Made by a program: the position numbers and the translations under genes | The notes under the pieces: generated by a model | Databases searched by the model: none | Seen by the model: only the letters and a program-made list of their open reading frames with translations | What the model was told of the DNA's origin: nothing | Shown here: positions 36,142-46,447 of the stretch, piece after piece | Position numbering within the stretch: the first letter of the stretch is position 1 | How the letters are laid out: each line of letters opens with the position of its first letter | Assembly: GCF_003003255.1 (NCBI RefSeq) | Contig: NZ_PVTD01000004.1 | Coordinates: forward strand, 62,001 to 126,000 | DNA length: 64,000 bases | Direction of reading: 5' to 3' | DNA from: Aliiruegeria haliotis | GTDB lineage: Bacteria; Pseudomonadota; Alphaproteobacteria; Rhodobacterales; Rhodobacteraceae

Positions 36142-36507
36142 TCACGGCCGGCGCAGCAGCCAGGCGATCCTGTCTGTCGACAGTGCGTAGTGGACACAGA
36201 TCAAGGCAACCATCACCAGCCCTGCGGCGTGGAGGCTGGCACCAACGAATGCGCCTGCTCCCCCCAGCAGGACCGTCAGTTCGATCAACAACCGCACCCA
36301 GCCCGGCACAGCCACGGGCGCCTCTCCAGATCGGCTGGGATCACCGGGCACGTTGAACGTTCCCCAGATCGCCGCGACCGCGACACCAATCGATGCCGCC
36401 GCGAGATACCGCCAGCCCCCATCGGCCCGGCTCCACGCCCAGATCGCGAAACCAGATAGGGCCGCGAGTTCGAGACTGAAACGGAGAAGCAGGTTTGCGC
36501 GGTTCAT
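36142..36507 (-). CDS. YrdB/DUF2568 family membrane protein
   Basis: The 121-residue protein has four hydrophobic helices (LRFSLELAALSGFAIWAWS, YLAAASIGVAVAAIWGTF, LLIELTVLLGGAGAFVGA, LVMVALICVHYALS) and the family signature AAIWGTFNVPGDPSRSGEAPV. Function is unknown. It converges with the pseudouridine synthase gene, with a 12-base gap, and is divergent from rimO. Confidence 0.85.
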   Translation of the reverse strand: MNRANLLLRFSLELAALSGFAIWAWSRADGGWRYLAAASIGVAVAAIWGTFNVPGDPSRSGEAPVAVPGWVRLLIELTVLLGGAGAFVGASLHAAGLVMVALICVHYALSTDRIAWLLRRP

Positions 36508-36576
36508 GGCCTGCCGTAGCATGACGCAATCACGTCCGGGGTTTTTTCTATCGCCGAGCGCCGCTATATGCGCCCC

Positions 36577-37956
36577 ATGTCCAGCAACCCGCCCGACCTC
36601 CGCCCCGACCTGGCCCGCGCCAGGGTCACCGAAACCGCCCGCGAAGGCCAGCCAACCATCGGCATGGTCTCCCTCGGGTGCCCCAAGGCGTTGGTGGACA
36701 GTGAACGGATCCTGACCCGGCTCCGTGCGGAGGGCTACGGGATCTCGCCGGATTACTCGGGCGCGGATGCCGTGATCGTCAACACCTGCGGGTTTCTCGA
36801 TTCCGCGAAGGCGGAAAGCCTGGAAGCAATTGGCGAGGCCTTGGCGGAAAACGGAAAAGTCCTGGTGACCGGCTGTCTTGGCGCGGAACCGGAGTACATC
36901 ACCGGCGTGCATCCCAAGGTGCTCGCGGTCACCGGCCCGCACCAGTACGAACAGGTTCTGGACGCCGTTCACGCCGCCGTACCACCGGATCCGAACCCCT
37001 TTGTCGACCTCATGCCCGCAAGCGGCGTGAAGCTGACGCCCCGGCATTATTCCTATCTGAAGATTTCCGAGGGCTGTAACCACAAGTGCAGGTTCTGCAT
37101 CATTCCCGACATGCGTGGGCGCCTGGCAAGCCGCCCGGTTCATGCCGTCCTGCGCGAGGCGGAGAAGCTGGTCGAGAATGGCGTGCGGGAACTTCTGGTC
37201 ATCAGCCAGGACACATCCGCCTACGGGGTCGACCGCAAGCATTCACAGCACCCCTGGAAAGGGCGCGATGTCCGCAGTCATATCACCGACCTCGCCCGGG
37301 AACTGGGCCAGTTCGGCGCCTGGGTGCGACTGCACTATGTCTATCCCTACCCCCATGTACGGGAGTTGATCCCGCTGATGGCAGAGGGCCTTGTCCTGCC
37401 CTATCTCGATATCCCCTTCCAGCACGCACACCCCGACACGCTGAAGCGCATGGCGCGCCCGGCGGCGGCTGCCAGAACGCTGGACGAGATCGCCGCATGG
37501 CGAGCCGTCTGTCCGGACCTGGTCCTGCGGTCCACTTTCATCGTCGGGTATCCCGGAGAAACAGAGGAAGAGTTCGACACGCTTCTGGAATGGATGGACG
37601 AGGCGCAGCTGGATCGCGTGGGGTGCTTCCAGTACGAGAACGTCGACGGCGCGCGGTCGAACGACCTGCCCGATCACGTGCCCGCCGAGGTCAAGCAGGA
37701 GCGGTGGGAGCGATTCATGGAAAAGGCGCAGGCAATCTCCGAGGCCAAGCTCGCGGCAAGGGTCGGCCAGCGGATGGACGTGATCGTCGATCTCGTGGAA
37801 GAGGACGCTGCGACGTGCCGCACGAAGGCAGACGCGCCGGAGATCGACGGCAACCTTTTCATCGACGAGGGGCATCGGGACCTGTCGCCCGGCCAGATCG
37901 TGTCGGTCGAGGTGGACGAAGCTGGCGAATACGATCTCTGGGGTCGGCTGGTCTAG
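36577..37956 (+). CDS. rimO: Ribosomal protein S12 methylthiotransferase RimO
   Basis: The 459-residue protein has three domains: UPF0004 with cluster Cys C35, C71 and C100 ([35 protein letters not shown]), a radical SAM domain with C167, C171 and C174 ([19 protein letters not shown]), and a C-terminal TRAM domain. RimO adds a methylthio group to Asp of ribosomal protein S12. The [11 protein letters not shown] form separates it from MiaB. An in-frame ATG nine bases upstream is possible. Confidence 0.97.
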   Translation: MSSNPPDLRPDLARARVTETAREGQPTIGMVSLGCPKALVDSERILTRLRAEGYGISPDYSGADAVIVNTCGFLDSAKAESLEAIGEALAENGKVLVTGCLGAEPEYITGVHPKVLAVTGPHQYEQVLDAVHAAVPPDPNPFVDLMPASGVKLTPRHYSYLKISEGCNHKCRFCIIPDMRGRLASRPVHAVLREAEKLVENGVRELLVISQDTSAYGVDRKHSQHPWKGRDVRSHITDLARELGQFGAWVRLHYVYPYPHVRELIPLMAEGLVLPYLDIPFQHAHPDTLKRMARPAAAARTLDEIAAWRAVCPDLVLRSTFIVGYPGETEEEFDTLLEWMDEAQLDRVGCFQYENVDGARSNDLPDHVPAEVKQERWERFMEKAQAISEAKLAARVGQRMDVIVDLVEEDAATCRTKADAPEIDGNLFIDEGHRDLSPGQIVSVEVDEAGEYDLWGRLV

Positions 37957-37977
37957 ACCAACCGACCACTCAGGCGC

Positions 37978-38265
37978 TCAGCGACGGGGCACGGAGTACA
38001 GGATATACCCCTGGTAGGCGGCCACCTGCACCGCGCCGGTGTCCGTCACGAAAACACCGACGCCTTCGTAGTCCTCAGGACAGGCAACGAGGTCGGCCGC
38101 ATCATCCAGGAACTGGTTGGTGTAGCCATTTTCACCCACCCGGCGGCATTGGTCGCCATCGGCACGGTATCCGTTGCCGAACAAGGGCAAATCTGACGTC
38201 GCGGGCGCAGGCGTTTCGCAGGCCATCAGAAACGCGGGAAGGGCAAGTAGTATGGGCAGTCGCAT
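37978..38265 (-). CDS. Small lipoprotein of unknown function
   Basis: The 95-residue protein has a lipoprotein signal (MRLPILLALPAFLMAC, lipobox FLMAC) and a mature part with two Cys (DQCRRVGENGY and LVACPEDYEGV) and the ending YQGYILYSVPRR. AGGAGG lies seven bases before the ATG, a very strong ribosome site. It sits 56 bases downstream of the YigZ-like gene on the same strand. The family is not recognised. Confidence 0.8.
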   Translation of the reverse strand: MRLPILLALPAFLMACETPAPATSDLPLFGNGYRADGDQCRRVGENGYTNQFLDDAADLVACPEDYEGVGVFVTDTGAVQVAAYQGYILYSVPRR

Positions 38266-38321
38266 GGGAATACCTCCTGTTGAATGCCCCACCCTAGCAC
38301 GGAACCGCGCCACCTCAGCCA

Positions 38322-38672
38322 TCAGCCACGATTATCGAGGTAGTAGCGCACGGCGTCCTGCACCCTGCGGAACCGATCGCCGCCCAGTTTCACGCCGCCG
38401 TACCAGCGCGTCACCACGACGATGTGCCCTTCCAAGCCTTCGCGTTCCAACATACGCAGGATGACCATGCCCGCCCCGCTCTCGCCGTCATCGTTCTTGA
38501 GCGGGCCGTCGGGCAGCAGTACAGCCCATGTGTTGTGCGTGGCCTTGGCGAACTTCTTCTTTCGGCACAGGGCCTTCAGGAAGTCTTGCGCCCCTGCTCG
38601 ATCGCCTACGGGTCCGCCCGACACCGCGTATTTGGACCCGCGATCGGTCAGAAAGCCCTCGAAGATCTCCAT
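38322..38672 (-). CDS. YigZ/IMPACT family protein (UPF0029)
   Basis: The 116-residue protein is a single IMPACT N-terminal-type domain: SKYAVSGGPVGDRAGAQDF, KATHNTWAVLLPDG, NDDGESGAGMVIL and VVVTRWYGGVKLGGDRFRRV. E. coli YigZ has an additional C-terminal domain that is missing here. IMPACT proteins regulate the eIF2 kinase GCN2 in eukaryotes; the bacterial role is not established. Confidence 0.9.
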   Translation of the reverse strand: MEIFEGFLTDRGSKYAVSGGPVGDRAGAQDFLKALCRKKKFAKATHNTWAVLLPDGPLKNDDGESGAGMVILRMLEREGLEGHIVVVTRWYGGVKLGGDRFRRVQDAVRYYLDNRG

Positions 38673-38733
38673 GCAGTTCCCCTGGTATCGAAGCCTCGGA
38701 CGATGGCATGGCGGCGTGCCAAGGAAAAGAGGA

Positions 38734-38997
38734 TCAGTGTGGTTTCAGTGCATCGAGCGCCGTACCGTTCCGGCAAAAATCAGGCGCCTGCGCAGACAGT
38801 GCCGGCCCGCCCTGCCCGGCCAGCCAGTGCTGACACGACGCGACATGGGAGCACGCCGAACAGGCCCGAACCAGGTCGAGGTATTCCTCCGCACTCAAAC
38901 GTCCTTCGTCCATCGCGGCGCTGAAGTTCAATCCGATGGTACGGCCGACGCTCCGCGTGAGCCAGAAGTGGAAATCGGTATCGCCCGGGCAACCCAT
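38734..38997 (-). CDS. DUF6455 family protein, copy 1
   Basis: The 87-residue protein has a conserved helical start (DFHFWLTRSVGRTIGLNF) and Cys pairs CSACSHVASC then DFC, with W in CQHWLA. This pattern matches the small Cys-rich DUF6455 family of Rhodobacteraceae. The Cys spacing suggests a metal or iron-sulfur site. A second copy lies 15 bases upstream on the same strand, so they form an operon. Confidence 0.75.
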   Translation of the reverse strand: MGCPGDTDFHFWLTRSVGRTIGLNFSAAMDEGRLSAEEYLDLVRACSACSHVASCQHWLAGQGGPALSAQAPDFCRNGTALDALKPH

Positions 38998-39012
38998 GGT
39001 CTCTTTCCCGCG

Positions 39013-39288
39013 TCAGGAGGGTTTCTGCACCTCTTTCAATGCCTTGAGGTCATCGAAAAGACCGGCGTTCGCGCAGGTCGCGGGGGCGCTGTCGATCTCG
39101 TGGTGCTCGCGCAACCAGTATTTGCACTCGCTGCCCCACTCACATCCACGGCACCGTTGCACTGTGGCCGCCCAGCTTTTCTGGTCGAACCGGCCGTCGT
39201 CGATTGCAGCTTGCAGATCGACCCCTGCGGCCTTGGCCATCGATAGCGCCAGCCAGTAGTGCTCGCGCTCGGATCCCAGTGGTTTCAT
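39013..39288 (-). CDS. DUF6455 family protein, copy 2
   Basis: The 91-residue protein repeats the plan of its neighbour: EHYWLALSMAKAAGVDL, CRGCEWGSECKYWLREH and CANAG before a Lys/Asp-rich helix. The conserved features are the C-x2-C-x5-C group and a later Cys. The ATG at 39288 has only a weak ribosome site. Function is unknown. Confidence 0.75.
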   Translation of the reverse strand: MKPLGSEREHYWLALSMAKAAGVDLQAAIDDGRFDQKSWAATVQRCRGCEWGSECKYWLREHHEIDSAPATCANAGLFDDLKALKEVQKPS

Positions 39289-39364
39289 GACGTATGTCCC
39301 GAGTTTCCCGTTTTTTGACTTGGGGCCAACATGCACCAGACGGGCAAACGCGCCTTGATACAGG

Positions 39365-40066
39365 TCAAGGCTGTCGGGCGAGCGTCGCCGAGACCTCTCG
39401 GACAAGGGCCTTTCTCTCGGCGTTTGGCGGGTGCGTGCCCAGAAACTCATCTCCCGGGTCGGGAATGCGCGCGAAATAGGCAGATCCCAGAACTGGGTCA
39501 TACCCCGCCCTGGCGGCGATCACGGTCCCGAGGCGGTCTGCGCGGAGCTCCAGGACCTTGGAGAACCGCCGCGCTCCCACCTGCGCACCAAGAGCCGCCG
39601 CGGCGGCGATATCTGCCCGCGATTGTCCCTGTGCCTGGGCGAGCGACCCGAAGATCATGGCGCCTTGCTCCGCGCTGCGCTCGGTTGCGCCTATGTGCCC
39701 TTCGATCTGGTGCGCAGCCTCATGGGCAAGAATGAAGGCCAGTTCATCTTCGTTGCGGGCATCGACCAGCAGCGGCAACGTGAAGAGAATGGCTGGGCGG
39801 CCGAAGCGATCGCGGGTCTGGAAGGCGTTGCCGTCGAGTCCGGGGCGATCATCGACGAATATCTGCAGGTCACAGGAACTGACGATACCCAGCTTCTTGC
39901 ATTCAGCCTCGGCCACCGGGGCCACTCGGGCAATGACCGTCTCAAACCGCTGGAGGGCCCGTGTGGCCTCGGGTGAATGCCGAACAGGCACAGGTTGCGG
40001 ACCCGGCACCGGGCCGGCACACGCCGAAAGAAGCAACAGAAGGATTGTTGAAATCAGTCGATGCAC
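39365..40066 (-). CDS. M48-family metalloprotease lipoprotein
   Basis: The 233-residue protein has a lipoprotein signal (STILLLLLSACAGP), the zinc motif HEAAH in DELAFILAHEAAHQIEGH with the third ligand in ELRADRLGTV, and GTHPPNAERKAL near the end. The order fits M48B (LoiP/YcaL-like) proteases that work in the periplasm, tethered to the outer membrane. GTG at 40066 is chosen because GGAGA lies seven bases upstream. It is divergent from the small 78-residue gene. Confidence 0.9.
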   Translation of the reverse strand: MHRLISTILLLLLSACAGPVPGPQPVPVRHSPEATRALQRFETVIARVAPVAEAECKKLGIVSSCDLQIFVDDRPGLDGNAFQTRDRFGRPAILFTLPLLVDARNEDELAFILAHEAAHQIEGHIGATERSAEQGAMIFGSLAQAQGQSRADIAAAAALGAQVGARRFSKVLELRADRLGTVIAARAGYDPVLGSAYFARIPDPGDEFLGTHPPNAERKALVREVSATLARQP

Positions 40067-40193
40067 GGGCAAGTCTCCATCCACTCGGTCAAATCTAGCA
40101 GCTTGCCCTTGCGCCGCTACCGCGCTCTCGCGATTGTGCTGGTGCAAGGACCGCAGGCGGCCTTGCCTGTCAGACAAGGAGCGGGGTCAGCGC

Positions 40194-40430
40194 ATGTTCA
40201 CAATCGAGCACGAATTCGACGCAACCGTTGTCACATTGATCGACGAGGGTCCAGCCCCGGTGTCCGAAGACATCACGATCAATGCGTTCGAAGATTGCGT
40301 GACGATTGAGCAACTCGATCCGCGCACCGACGAGGTCCAGAAGATCACGATGTCCATCAGGCAATTGAACGACCTCACGGCGGCACTGGATCTGCCGGAA
40401 GGCATCTACCAGATTCGCCGCGTAGAGTAG
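40194..40430 (+). CDS. Conserved small hypothetical protein (78 aa)
   Basis: The acidic 78-residue product (MFTIEHEFDATVVTLIDEG, INAFEDCVTIEQLD, LNDLTAALDLPEGIYQIRR) has AAGGAG upstream and looks like a compact beta-rich domain. It is not recognised further. It is divergent from the M48 protease gene. Confidence 0.7.
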   Translation: MFTIEHEFDATVVTLIDEGPAPVSEDITINAFEDCVTIEQLDPRTDEVQKITMSIRQLNDLTAALDLPEGIYQIRRVE

Positions 40431-40598
40431 CCCTCTACGACAGCAAACGGAGAGAGAAGCTTTTTACTCCCACGCGCGGCCCGGTTGGTCGCGCGACCCG
40501 AGGAAGGCAGCATCGAGGTCCCGCCGGTATCCCAGTTGATCCGAGGGAGCGCGGATATGCCAGCGCCACTGCAATAGCCGGATCATAAGGAGACGAAT

Positions 40599-41054
40599 AT
40601 GCCCCCCAAGGCCAAGTTGATGCCGCGGTTGGCCGTACGCGCCTTGCTTCTTCACGAAGACAAGCTGCTGCTCGTCAACGCCTGGCCGGGAGAGCAGAGT
40701 GATCTCTGGTGCGCTCCGGGCGGCGGCGTGGAACCGGGTCAGTCGCTGCCGGGCAATCTGGCCCGCGAAGTCATGGAGGAAACCGGGCTGGCGATTGACG
40801 TCGGCCTGCCCTGCCTGGTCAACGAGTTTCACGATCCGCCCAGTGGATTCCACCAGGTCGAGGTCTTTTTCCGCTGCCGGCTCGCGGGCGGTCGGCTGCG
40901 CGATGACTGGCAGGATCCAGAGAGGGTCGTGACCCGACGCACTTGGGTCTCGCGTAGGGACATCGACGGCTACAGGTTGCGACCGCGGTCTCTGCCGGAC
41001 GTGGCCTGGAATGACAGTTTCACCTACGATCCGCTGGAGTTGATCCTGCGCTAG
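40599..41054 (+). CDS. NUDIX hydrolase
   Basis: The 151-residue protein has a NUDIX box running from G42 to L64 with REVMEETGL intact (R56, E57, E60, E61). The first Glu of the classical box is replaced by Gln (GVEPGQS). The metal-binding Glu residues of the REUxEE part are kept, so activity is still expected. The substrate is some nucleoside-diphosphate-linked compound that sequence cannot define. AAGGAG precedes the ATG. The end overlaps the converging GGDEF gene by 35 bases. Confidence 0.92.
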   Translation: MPPKAKLMPRLAVRALLLHEDKLLLVNAWPGEQSDLWCAPGGGVEPGQSLPGNLAREVMEETGLAIDVGLPCLVNEFHDPPSGFHQVEVFFRCRLAGGRLRDDWQDPERVVTRRTWVSRRDIDGYRLRPRSLPDVAWNDSFTYDPLELILR

Positions 41055-41946
41055 GCTCCGGGGGCGCATGCAACAGCACAGGCTCATCGGCCGACACAAC
41101 GGCTTCGGCGGCCTGTGGAACGGTCGGAGCGTTGGCCACATGCACCCTGTTGCGGCCAGCGACCCTTGCCTGTCGGGCAGCAGTCATTGCCGCCTCTGCC
41201 ATCGCGTCAAAATCTGCTGCCTCCTCCCCCGTCGCGACACCAATGGAAACGGTCAGGGAGTGTCCGGAGATTGCCAACCGGTCCTCTGCTGCCATGCGCA
41301 ATCGTTCCGCAGCGCGGACGGCCTCATCCGTGGCGCCATTCGGAAGGCACACGAGGAACTCGTCACCACCATAGCGGGCCACAAGGTCGCCTCTTCGGAG
41401 TGTTTGCATCAGCAAATCGGCGGTTTGGCGGAGAACCCTGTCGCCCTCTGCGCGGCCGTGTATGGCGTTGAGACTGCGAAACCCGTCCACGTCCACAATC
41501 AGCACCGCACCGGGGTTGCGCGCCGGCGCGCGTTTCCCGACGCCCTCACGGTTCAGCAACCCCGTCAAAACGTCCCGGTCTGCTGCGCCAGCCGAAGTGT
41601 CGAGAACTTCGGCCTGCCGCGCCGCGAGTGAATTCGCGCTATCGATCAGCAATCCCAGTTCGTCATGGCCCCCAAACTCGATTTGACGGGTTCGATGACC
41701 GGCTTCAGTCCGGCGAAGTGATATGCTCAGAAGGTCGAGTGGCGCAAGCAGGGCCGAAACAGCCTGCGCACCCCAGATCGCGGCGGCAAGCGCCGCGCAG
41801 AGAATGAGCGCCGTGCTGCCGGGCATTTGCCGCGGAACCAGCAGCCCCGCCAGAGCCGGGAGCGCCACCGCGACCGCCACGACGCAGGCAAACTTCGCCG
41901 CATAGGACCCCGGGAAGAGGCGGTTCAGGAGAGAATACAGGCGCAT
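41020..41946 (-). CDS. Membrane-bound diguanylate cyclase (GGDEF)
   Basis: The 308-residue protein has two N-terminal membrane helices (FACVVAVAVALPALAGLLV and STALILCAALAAAIWGAQAV), a HAMP-like linker and a GGDEF domain. The active site is intact (RYGGDEFLVCLP), and the product-inhibition I-site RxxD is present five residues before it (RRGDLVARYGGDEF). It therefore should make c-di-GMP and be feedback-inhibited. There is no periplasmic sensor domain of note. A 30-residue polar tail follows the domain. Confidence 0.93.
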   Translation of the reverse strand: MRLYSLLNRLFPGSYAAKFACVVAVAVALPALAGLLVPRQMPGSTALILCAALAAAIWGAQAVSALLAPLDLLSISLRRTEAGHRTRQIEFGGHDELGLLIDSANSLAARQAEVLDTSAGAADRDVLTGLLNREGVGKRAPARNPGAVLIVDVDGFRSLNAIHGRAEGDRVLRQTADLLMQTLRRGDLVARYGGDEFLVCLPNGATDEAVRAAERLRMAAEDRLAISGHSLTVSIGVATGEEAADFDAMAEAAMTAARQARVAGRNRVHVANAPTVPQAAEAVVSADEPVLLHAPPEPSAGSTPADRR

Positions 41947-42007
41947 GGCGAAATCCCTTCCCGCTTGGGATAGCCCCGCCCTTCTTAAGATCCGGTCAAT
42001 CCTTCCC

Positions 42008-42040
42008 TAAAAAGAAAAGGGGCCGCGTATGCGGCCCCTT
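42008..42040 (-). terminator. Rho-independent terminator of groEL
   Basis: On the minus strand, AAGGGGCCGC, loop ATAC and GCGGCCCCTT are followed by TTCTTTT. The hairpin is 10 bp with no mismatches. Confidence 0.95.
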
Positions 42041-42066
42041 CCGTCAGATAGTCCGACTGCGGATGA

Positions 42067-43725
<1,659 letters not shown>

Positions 43726-43775
43726 CTACTCCTGAATTCTGTGTATTTCCGAAAAGGGTGACGCGATAGCCGGGA

Positions 43776-44063
43776 TCAGGAAATGATACCCAGGATGTCG
43801 CTTTCCTTCATGATCAGCAGCTCTTTGCCGTCGACGGTGACTTCCGTGCCGGACCACTTGCCGAACAGGATCTTGTCGCCTTCCTTGACGTCCATCGCGA
43901 TGCGCTCGCCATCTTCGTCCTTGGCGCCAGCACCAACGGCAACGACCAGGCCTTCGGCAGGCTTTTCCTTGGCAGAATCGGGGATGATCAGGCCGCCAGC
44001 GGTTTTTTCTTCGCTTTCGACACGCTCGACCAGGACCCGGTCATGCAGCGGAGTAAATGCCAT
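43776..44063 (-). CDS. groES: Co-chaperonin GroES (Hsp10)
   Basis: The 95-residue protein has the GroES landmarks [19 protein letters not shown], the mobile loop [18 protein letters not shown], and [17 protein letters not shown]. It caps the GroEL ring. It is the first gene of the heat-shock operon, and AGGAGC lies upstream of the ATG. Confidence 0.99.
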   Translation of the reverse strand: MAFTPLHDRVLVERVESEEKTAGGLIIPDSAKEKPAEGLVVAVGAGAKDEDGERIAMDVKEGDKILFGKWSGTEVTVDGKELLIMKESDILGIIS

Positions 44064-44097
44064 GTCGGAACGCTCCTACATTCTTGTTGTTTCGGTT

Positions 44098-44124
44098 TTG
44101 TCACTCACTGGAAGCGAGTGCTAA
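44098..44124 (-). promoter_or_regulatory. CIRCE operator of groESL
   Basis: On the minus strand TTAGCACTC-N9-GAGTGACAA. The first half-site matches the CIRCE consensus TTAGCACTC exactly; the second differs at two positions from GAGTGCTAA. The HrcA repressor binds CIRCE. The site overlaps the expected transcription start. Confidence 0.92.
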
Positions 44125-44131
44125 CGCGAGG

Positions 44132-44160
44132 GATGTAGGCAAGTGCCAGTTACGAGTCAA
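44132..44160 (-). promoter_or_regulatory. groESL promoter
   Basis: TTGACT (44160-44155) and TACATC (44137-44132) are separated by 17 bases, and the start would fall on the CIRCE element. Confidence 0.7.
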
Positions 44161-44356
44161 CAGGTCGGATGCGTTTTCGGGCGGCTTCGGCGGCTATACT
44201 TTCGGACCCGGGCTGCTAGGGTGCGCCCGAAGACCGACTGGCCATGCCTCCGGGACCAAACCGGGGCGTGTCCAACCGCCCCGCAGGACACGCACCTTGC
44301 CTCCAGACGTCCCCTCGCGACCTGGCCCGGGAGCCGACAACAACGGCGCAACGCTA

Positions 44357-45637
44357 TTGAAGGTCCTCCTGCTGGCCGACGATTGCAATCCGGAATGGCC
44401 CTCGCTTCCGATCGTCGGATTCAAATACGCATGCGCCCTGGCCCGGCATGCCAATGTGACCGTTGCGACCCATGTCCGCAACCGCGAAAACATCGAGAAG
44501 CACGCGCCACCGGGGCTTCGCTTCCGCTACATCGACAACGAGTACATTGCCCGGCCATTGTACCGGCTCGGCACCTGGCTGAGGGGGGGCGACGAGGTAG
44601 CGTGGTCGACCGGCATGATCATGAGCTACCCCTCCTACCTCGCGTTTGAGCGCGAGGTTCGAAAGGTCTTTCGAACAGAGTTCGCCGAAGGAGCCTACGA
44701 CATCGTTCACCGCATCACACCCATGTCGCCGACCATGCCCAGCGCCATCGTAGGCAGGACAGGCACGCCCTTTGTGATCGGTCCGCTGAACGGCAACCTC
44801 GACTGGCCGGCTGCATTCCGGGGAGAGCAGAAGCGTGAACGAGAACGGCTGCGCGCCCTTCGCGGTGCCCACAAATGGCTGCCCTATGCGCGCCGGACCT
44901 TCGCCAGGGCGGACCTCATTCTCGCTGGATTCGACCATACCGCGCGCGACATCGCGCCGCGGAACCGTTCAAAGCTGGTCAACTTCCCCGAGATCGGTTT
45001 CGACGCCCAGATCTTCCACGCCGACGGGCGCGCGCGCGCCTTTTCCGGACCCGGCCCACATCGCTTCCTCTTCGTCGGGCGGCTGGTGCCCTACAAACTC
45101 CCCGAAGTCGCAATCAGGGCCTTCATGGATTCGGAGATCCTGGCTCCGCATCATCTGCACATCGTCGGCGACGGGCCGGAGTACAGTAGGCTTCGCGACA
45201 TTGCCGCGGGCACACGGAATGCTGACCGGATTCACTTTGAAGGGCACACGACACAAGCTGGCGTTGCCGATCGAATGCGCGATTGCGATGCCTTCGTGTT
45301 TCCTTCCATCCGAGAACTCGGCGCCGGTGCCGTGATCGAGGCGATGGCAAGTGCGATGACCTGCATCGTGGCCGACTACGGCGCTCCCGGGCATCTTGCA
45401 GCGCATGGCCGCGGCCATCGCCTGCCGATCTCGGGTCTGTCCGAAATGGTCGACGCCTGCCGGGCGCGCATGGAGCAATGTGTTCTCGATCCGGAACCGC
45501 AAACGGTAGTGGCGGAAAAGGCTCACCGTTACGCTGTCAGCGGGTTTACCTGGGACCAGAAGGCGAAGGTGACGCTTGGTTACTACCGGGACCTCATCGA
45601 GATGCAACCGATCCGGGATCGTGGCGATTTCGACTGA
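44357..45637 (+). CDS. Glycosyltransferase family 4 protein (GT-B fold)
   Basis: The protein of about 426 residues has GT-B features: LKVLLLADDCNPEWPSLP at the start, an acceptor-side DIVHRITPMSP, and a nucleotide-sugar side with HRFLFVGRLVPYKLPEVAIRAF, HHLHIVGDGPEY and FVFPSIRELGAGAVIEAMAS holding the EX7E-like motif. It probably adds a sugar in polysaccharide or lipid glycan synthesis. No ATG is available near the start: TTG at 44357 is the best fit but has no clear ribosome site, and a TTG further upstream is possible. It stands alone. Confidence 0.88.
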   Translation: MKVLLLADDCNPEWPSLPIVGFKYACALARHANVTVATHVRNRENIEKHAPPGLRFRYIDNEYIARPLYRLGTWLRGGDEVAWSTGMIMSYPSYLAFEREVRKVFRTEFAEGAYDIVHRITPMSPTMPSAIVGRTGTPFVIGPLNGNLDWPAAFRGEQKRERERLRALRGAHKWLPYARRTFARADLILAGFDHTARDIAPRNRSKLVNFPEIGFDAQIFHADGRARAFSGPGPHRFLFVGRLVPYKLPEVAIRAFMDSEILAPHHLHIVGDGPEYSRLRDIAAGTRNADRIHFEGHTTQAGVADRMRDCDAFVFPSIRELGAGAVIEAMASAMTCIVADYGAPGHLAAHGRGHRLPISGLSEMVDACRARMEQCVLDPEPQTVVAEKAHRYAVSGFTWDQKAKVTLGYYRDLIEMQPIRDRGDFD

Positions 45638-45818
45638 ACAGTAGCCTGCCACGCGCGGGGCGGGCGACACCACCGTTTCAACGCCCAATCGGTTGGCCCG
45701 GCGCGATGGCGCTCACGACCAGGCGACAAAAAAGACCGACAATCCGAAGGTTGGCGGTTCACAAATCAAGTCGATCGTGGTAACGAGCGCCAACTCGTAC
45801 CAAACGAGGAGGAAGCAC

Positions 45819-45857
45819 ATGATGATGATCCAACAAACCCGGAACTGCCGTTCCTGA
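45819..45857 (+). other. Tiny ORF (12 aa) with a strong ribosome site
   Basis: GAGGAGGAAGCAC leads straight into ATGATGATG, giving MMMIQQTRNCRS and a stop. It may be a leader peptide or a remnant. It lies within the gap 45638-46061, where nothing else was seen. Confidence 0.25.
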
Positions 45858-46061
45858 TCTCGCCGACCGGCACGTTGTTGCTGGTCCCTTCCTCACTACA
45901 AACCCGACATCGCGACCTGCCTGACGCACTCTTGCTGCGTCCGTCGCTGACGTCCTTGCATATCACCGTCTGACACCACGACCGCTTCAGCGGTTCAACA
46001 TCCCCAACCCGTCGGCTTGCCGACAATCCAAGCGTTTCGCGAAAAAAAGGAGATCCTTTCC

Positions 46062-46211
46062 ATGACCAATATTCTTCGAACACTCCGTCGGACCTGCCGC
46101 CGGTCGAACCCGCGCAAGGCAGCCTTCTCCCTTGATCATCATCAGATTCACGAGAAACACCATGACCACGCCCCTATTCGAAGCGGCCATTCTGGCCGGA
46201 AGATTCACTGA
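46062..46211 (+). CDS. Small basic ORF (49 aa), possible
   Basis: AAAAAGGAGATC immediately precedes this ATG, one of the best ribosome sites in the window. The product begins MTNILRTLRRTCRRSNPRKA and is Arg/His-rich. Its end overlaps the start of the next small gene in another frame. It is not recognised as a family. Confidence 0.4.
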   Translation: MTNILRTLRRTCRRSNPRKAAFSLDHHQIHEKHHDHAPIRSGHSGRKIH

Positions 46212-46413
46212 GATCCACGGCCCGGACGAGCATCCGGAAATCAATCACGTCGCACTGCCCCCAAGCCGGGCCGTCCGCGCCGAGGTCGCGGCAATGCTGC
46301 GTGAAATCGCGGCCGATCCGCCCCCCGACCGCCGCAGGCGGACACTTCCGGAACGACTGCGCGACTGGGTTCCGCGCTTCGCACACTGGTTGAGGGCCAT
46401 GCCCCTGCCCTGA
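46162..46413 (+). CDS. Small hypothetical protein (83 aa)
   Basis: The product starts MTTPLFEAAILAGRFTEIHG and has a basic Pro/Arg-rich second half (PPPDRRRRTLPERLRDWV). A 13-bp hairpin follows four bases after the stop, which supports a real transcript end. It overlaps the preceding 49-residue ORF by 50 bases. The ribosome site is weak, so coupling to the upstream frame is likely if it is real. Confidence 0.45.
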   Translation: MTTPLFEAAILAGRFTEIHGPDEHPEINHVALPPSRAVRAEVAAMLREIAADPPPDRRRRTLPERLRDWVPRFAHWLRAMPLP

Positions 46414-46417
46414 CCCG

Positions 46418-46447
46418 TGCCATGCCGGGCGGCAGCCCGGCATGGCA
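46418..46447 (+). terminator. 13-bp hairpin after the small ORFs
   Basis: TGCCATGCCGGGC (46418-46430) pairs perfectly with GCCCGGCATGGCA (46435-46447) around a GGCA loop. There is no T-run. Confidence 0.55.
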
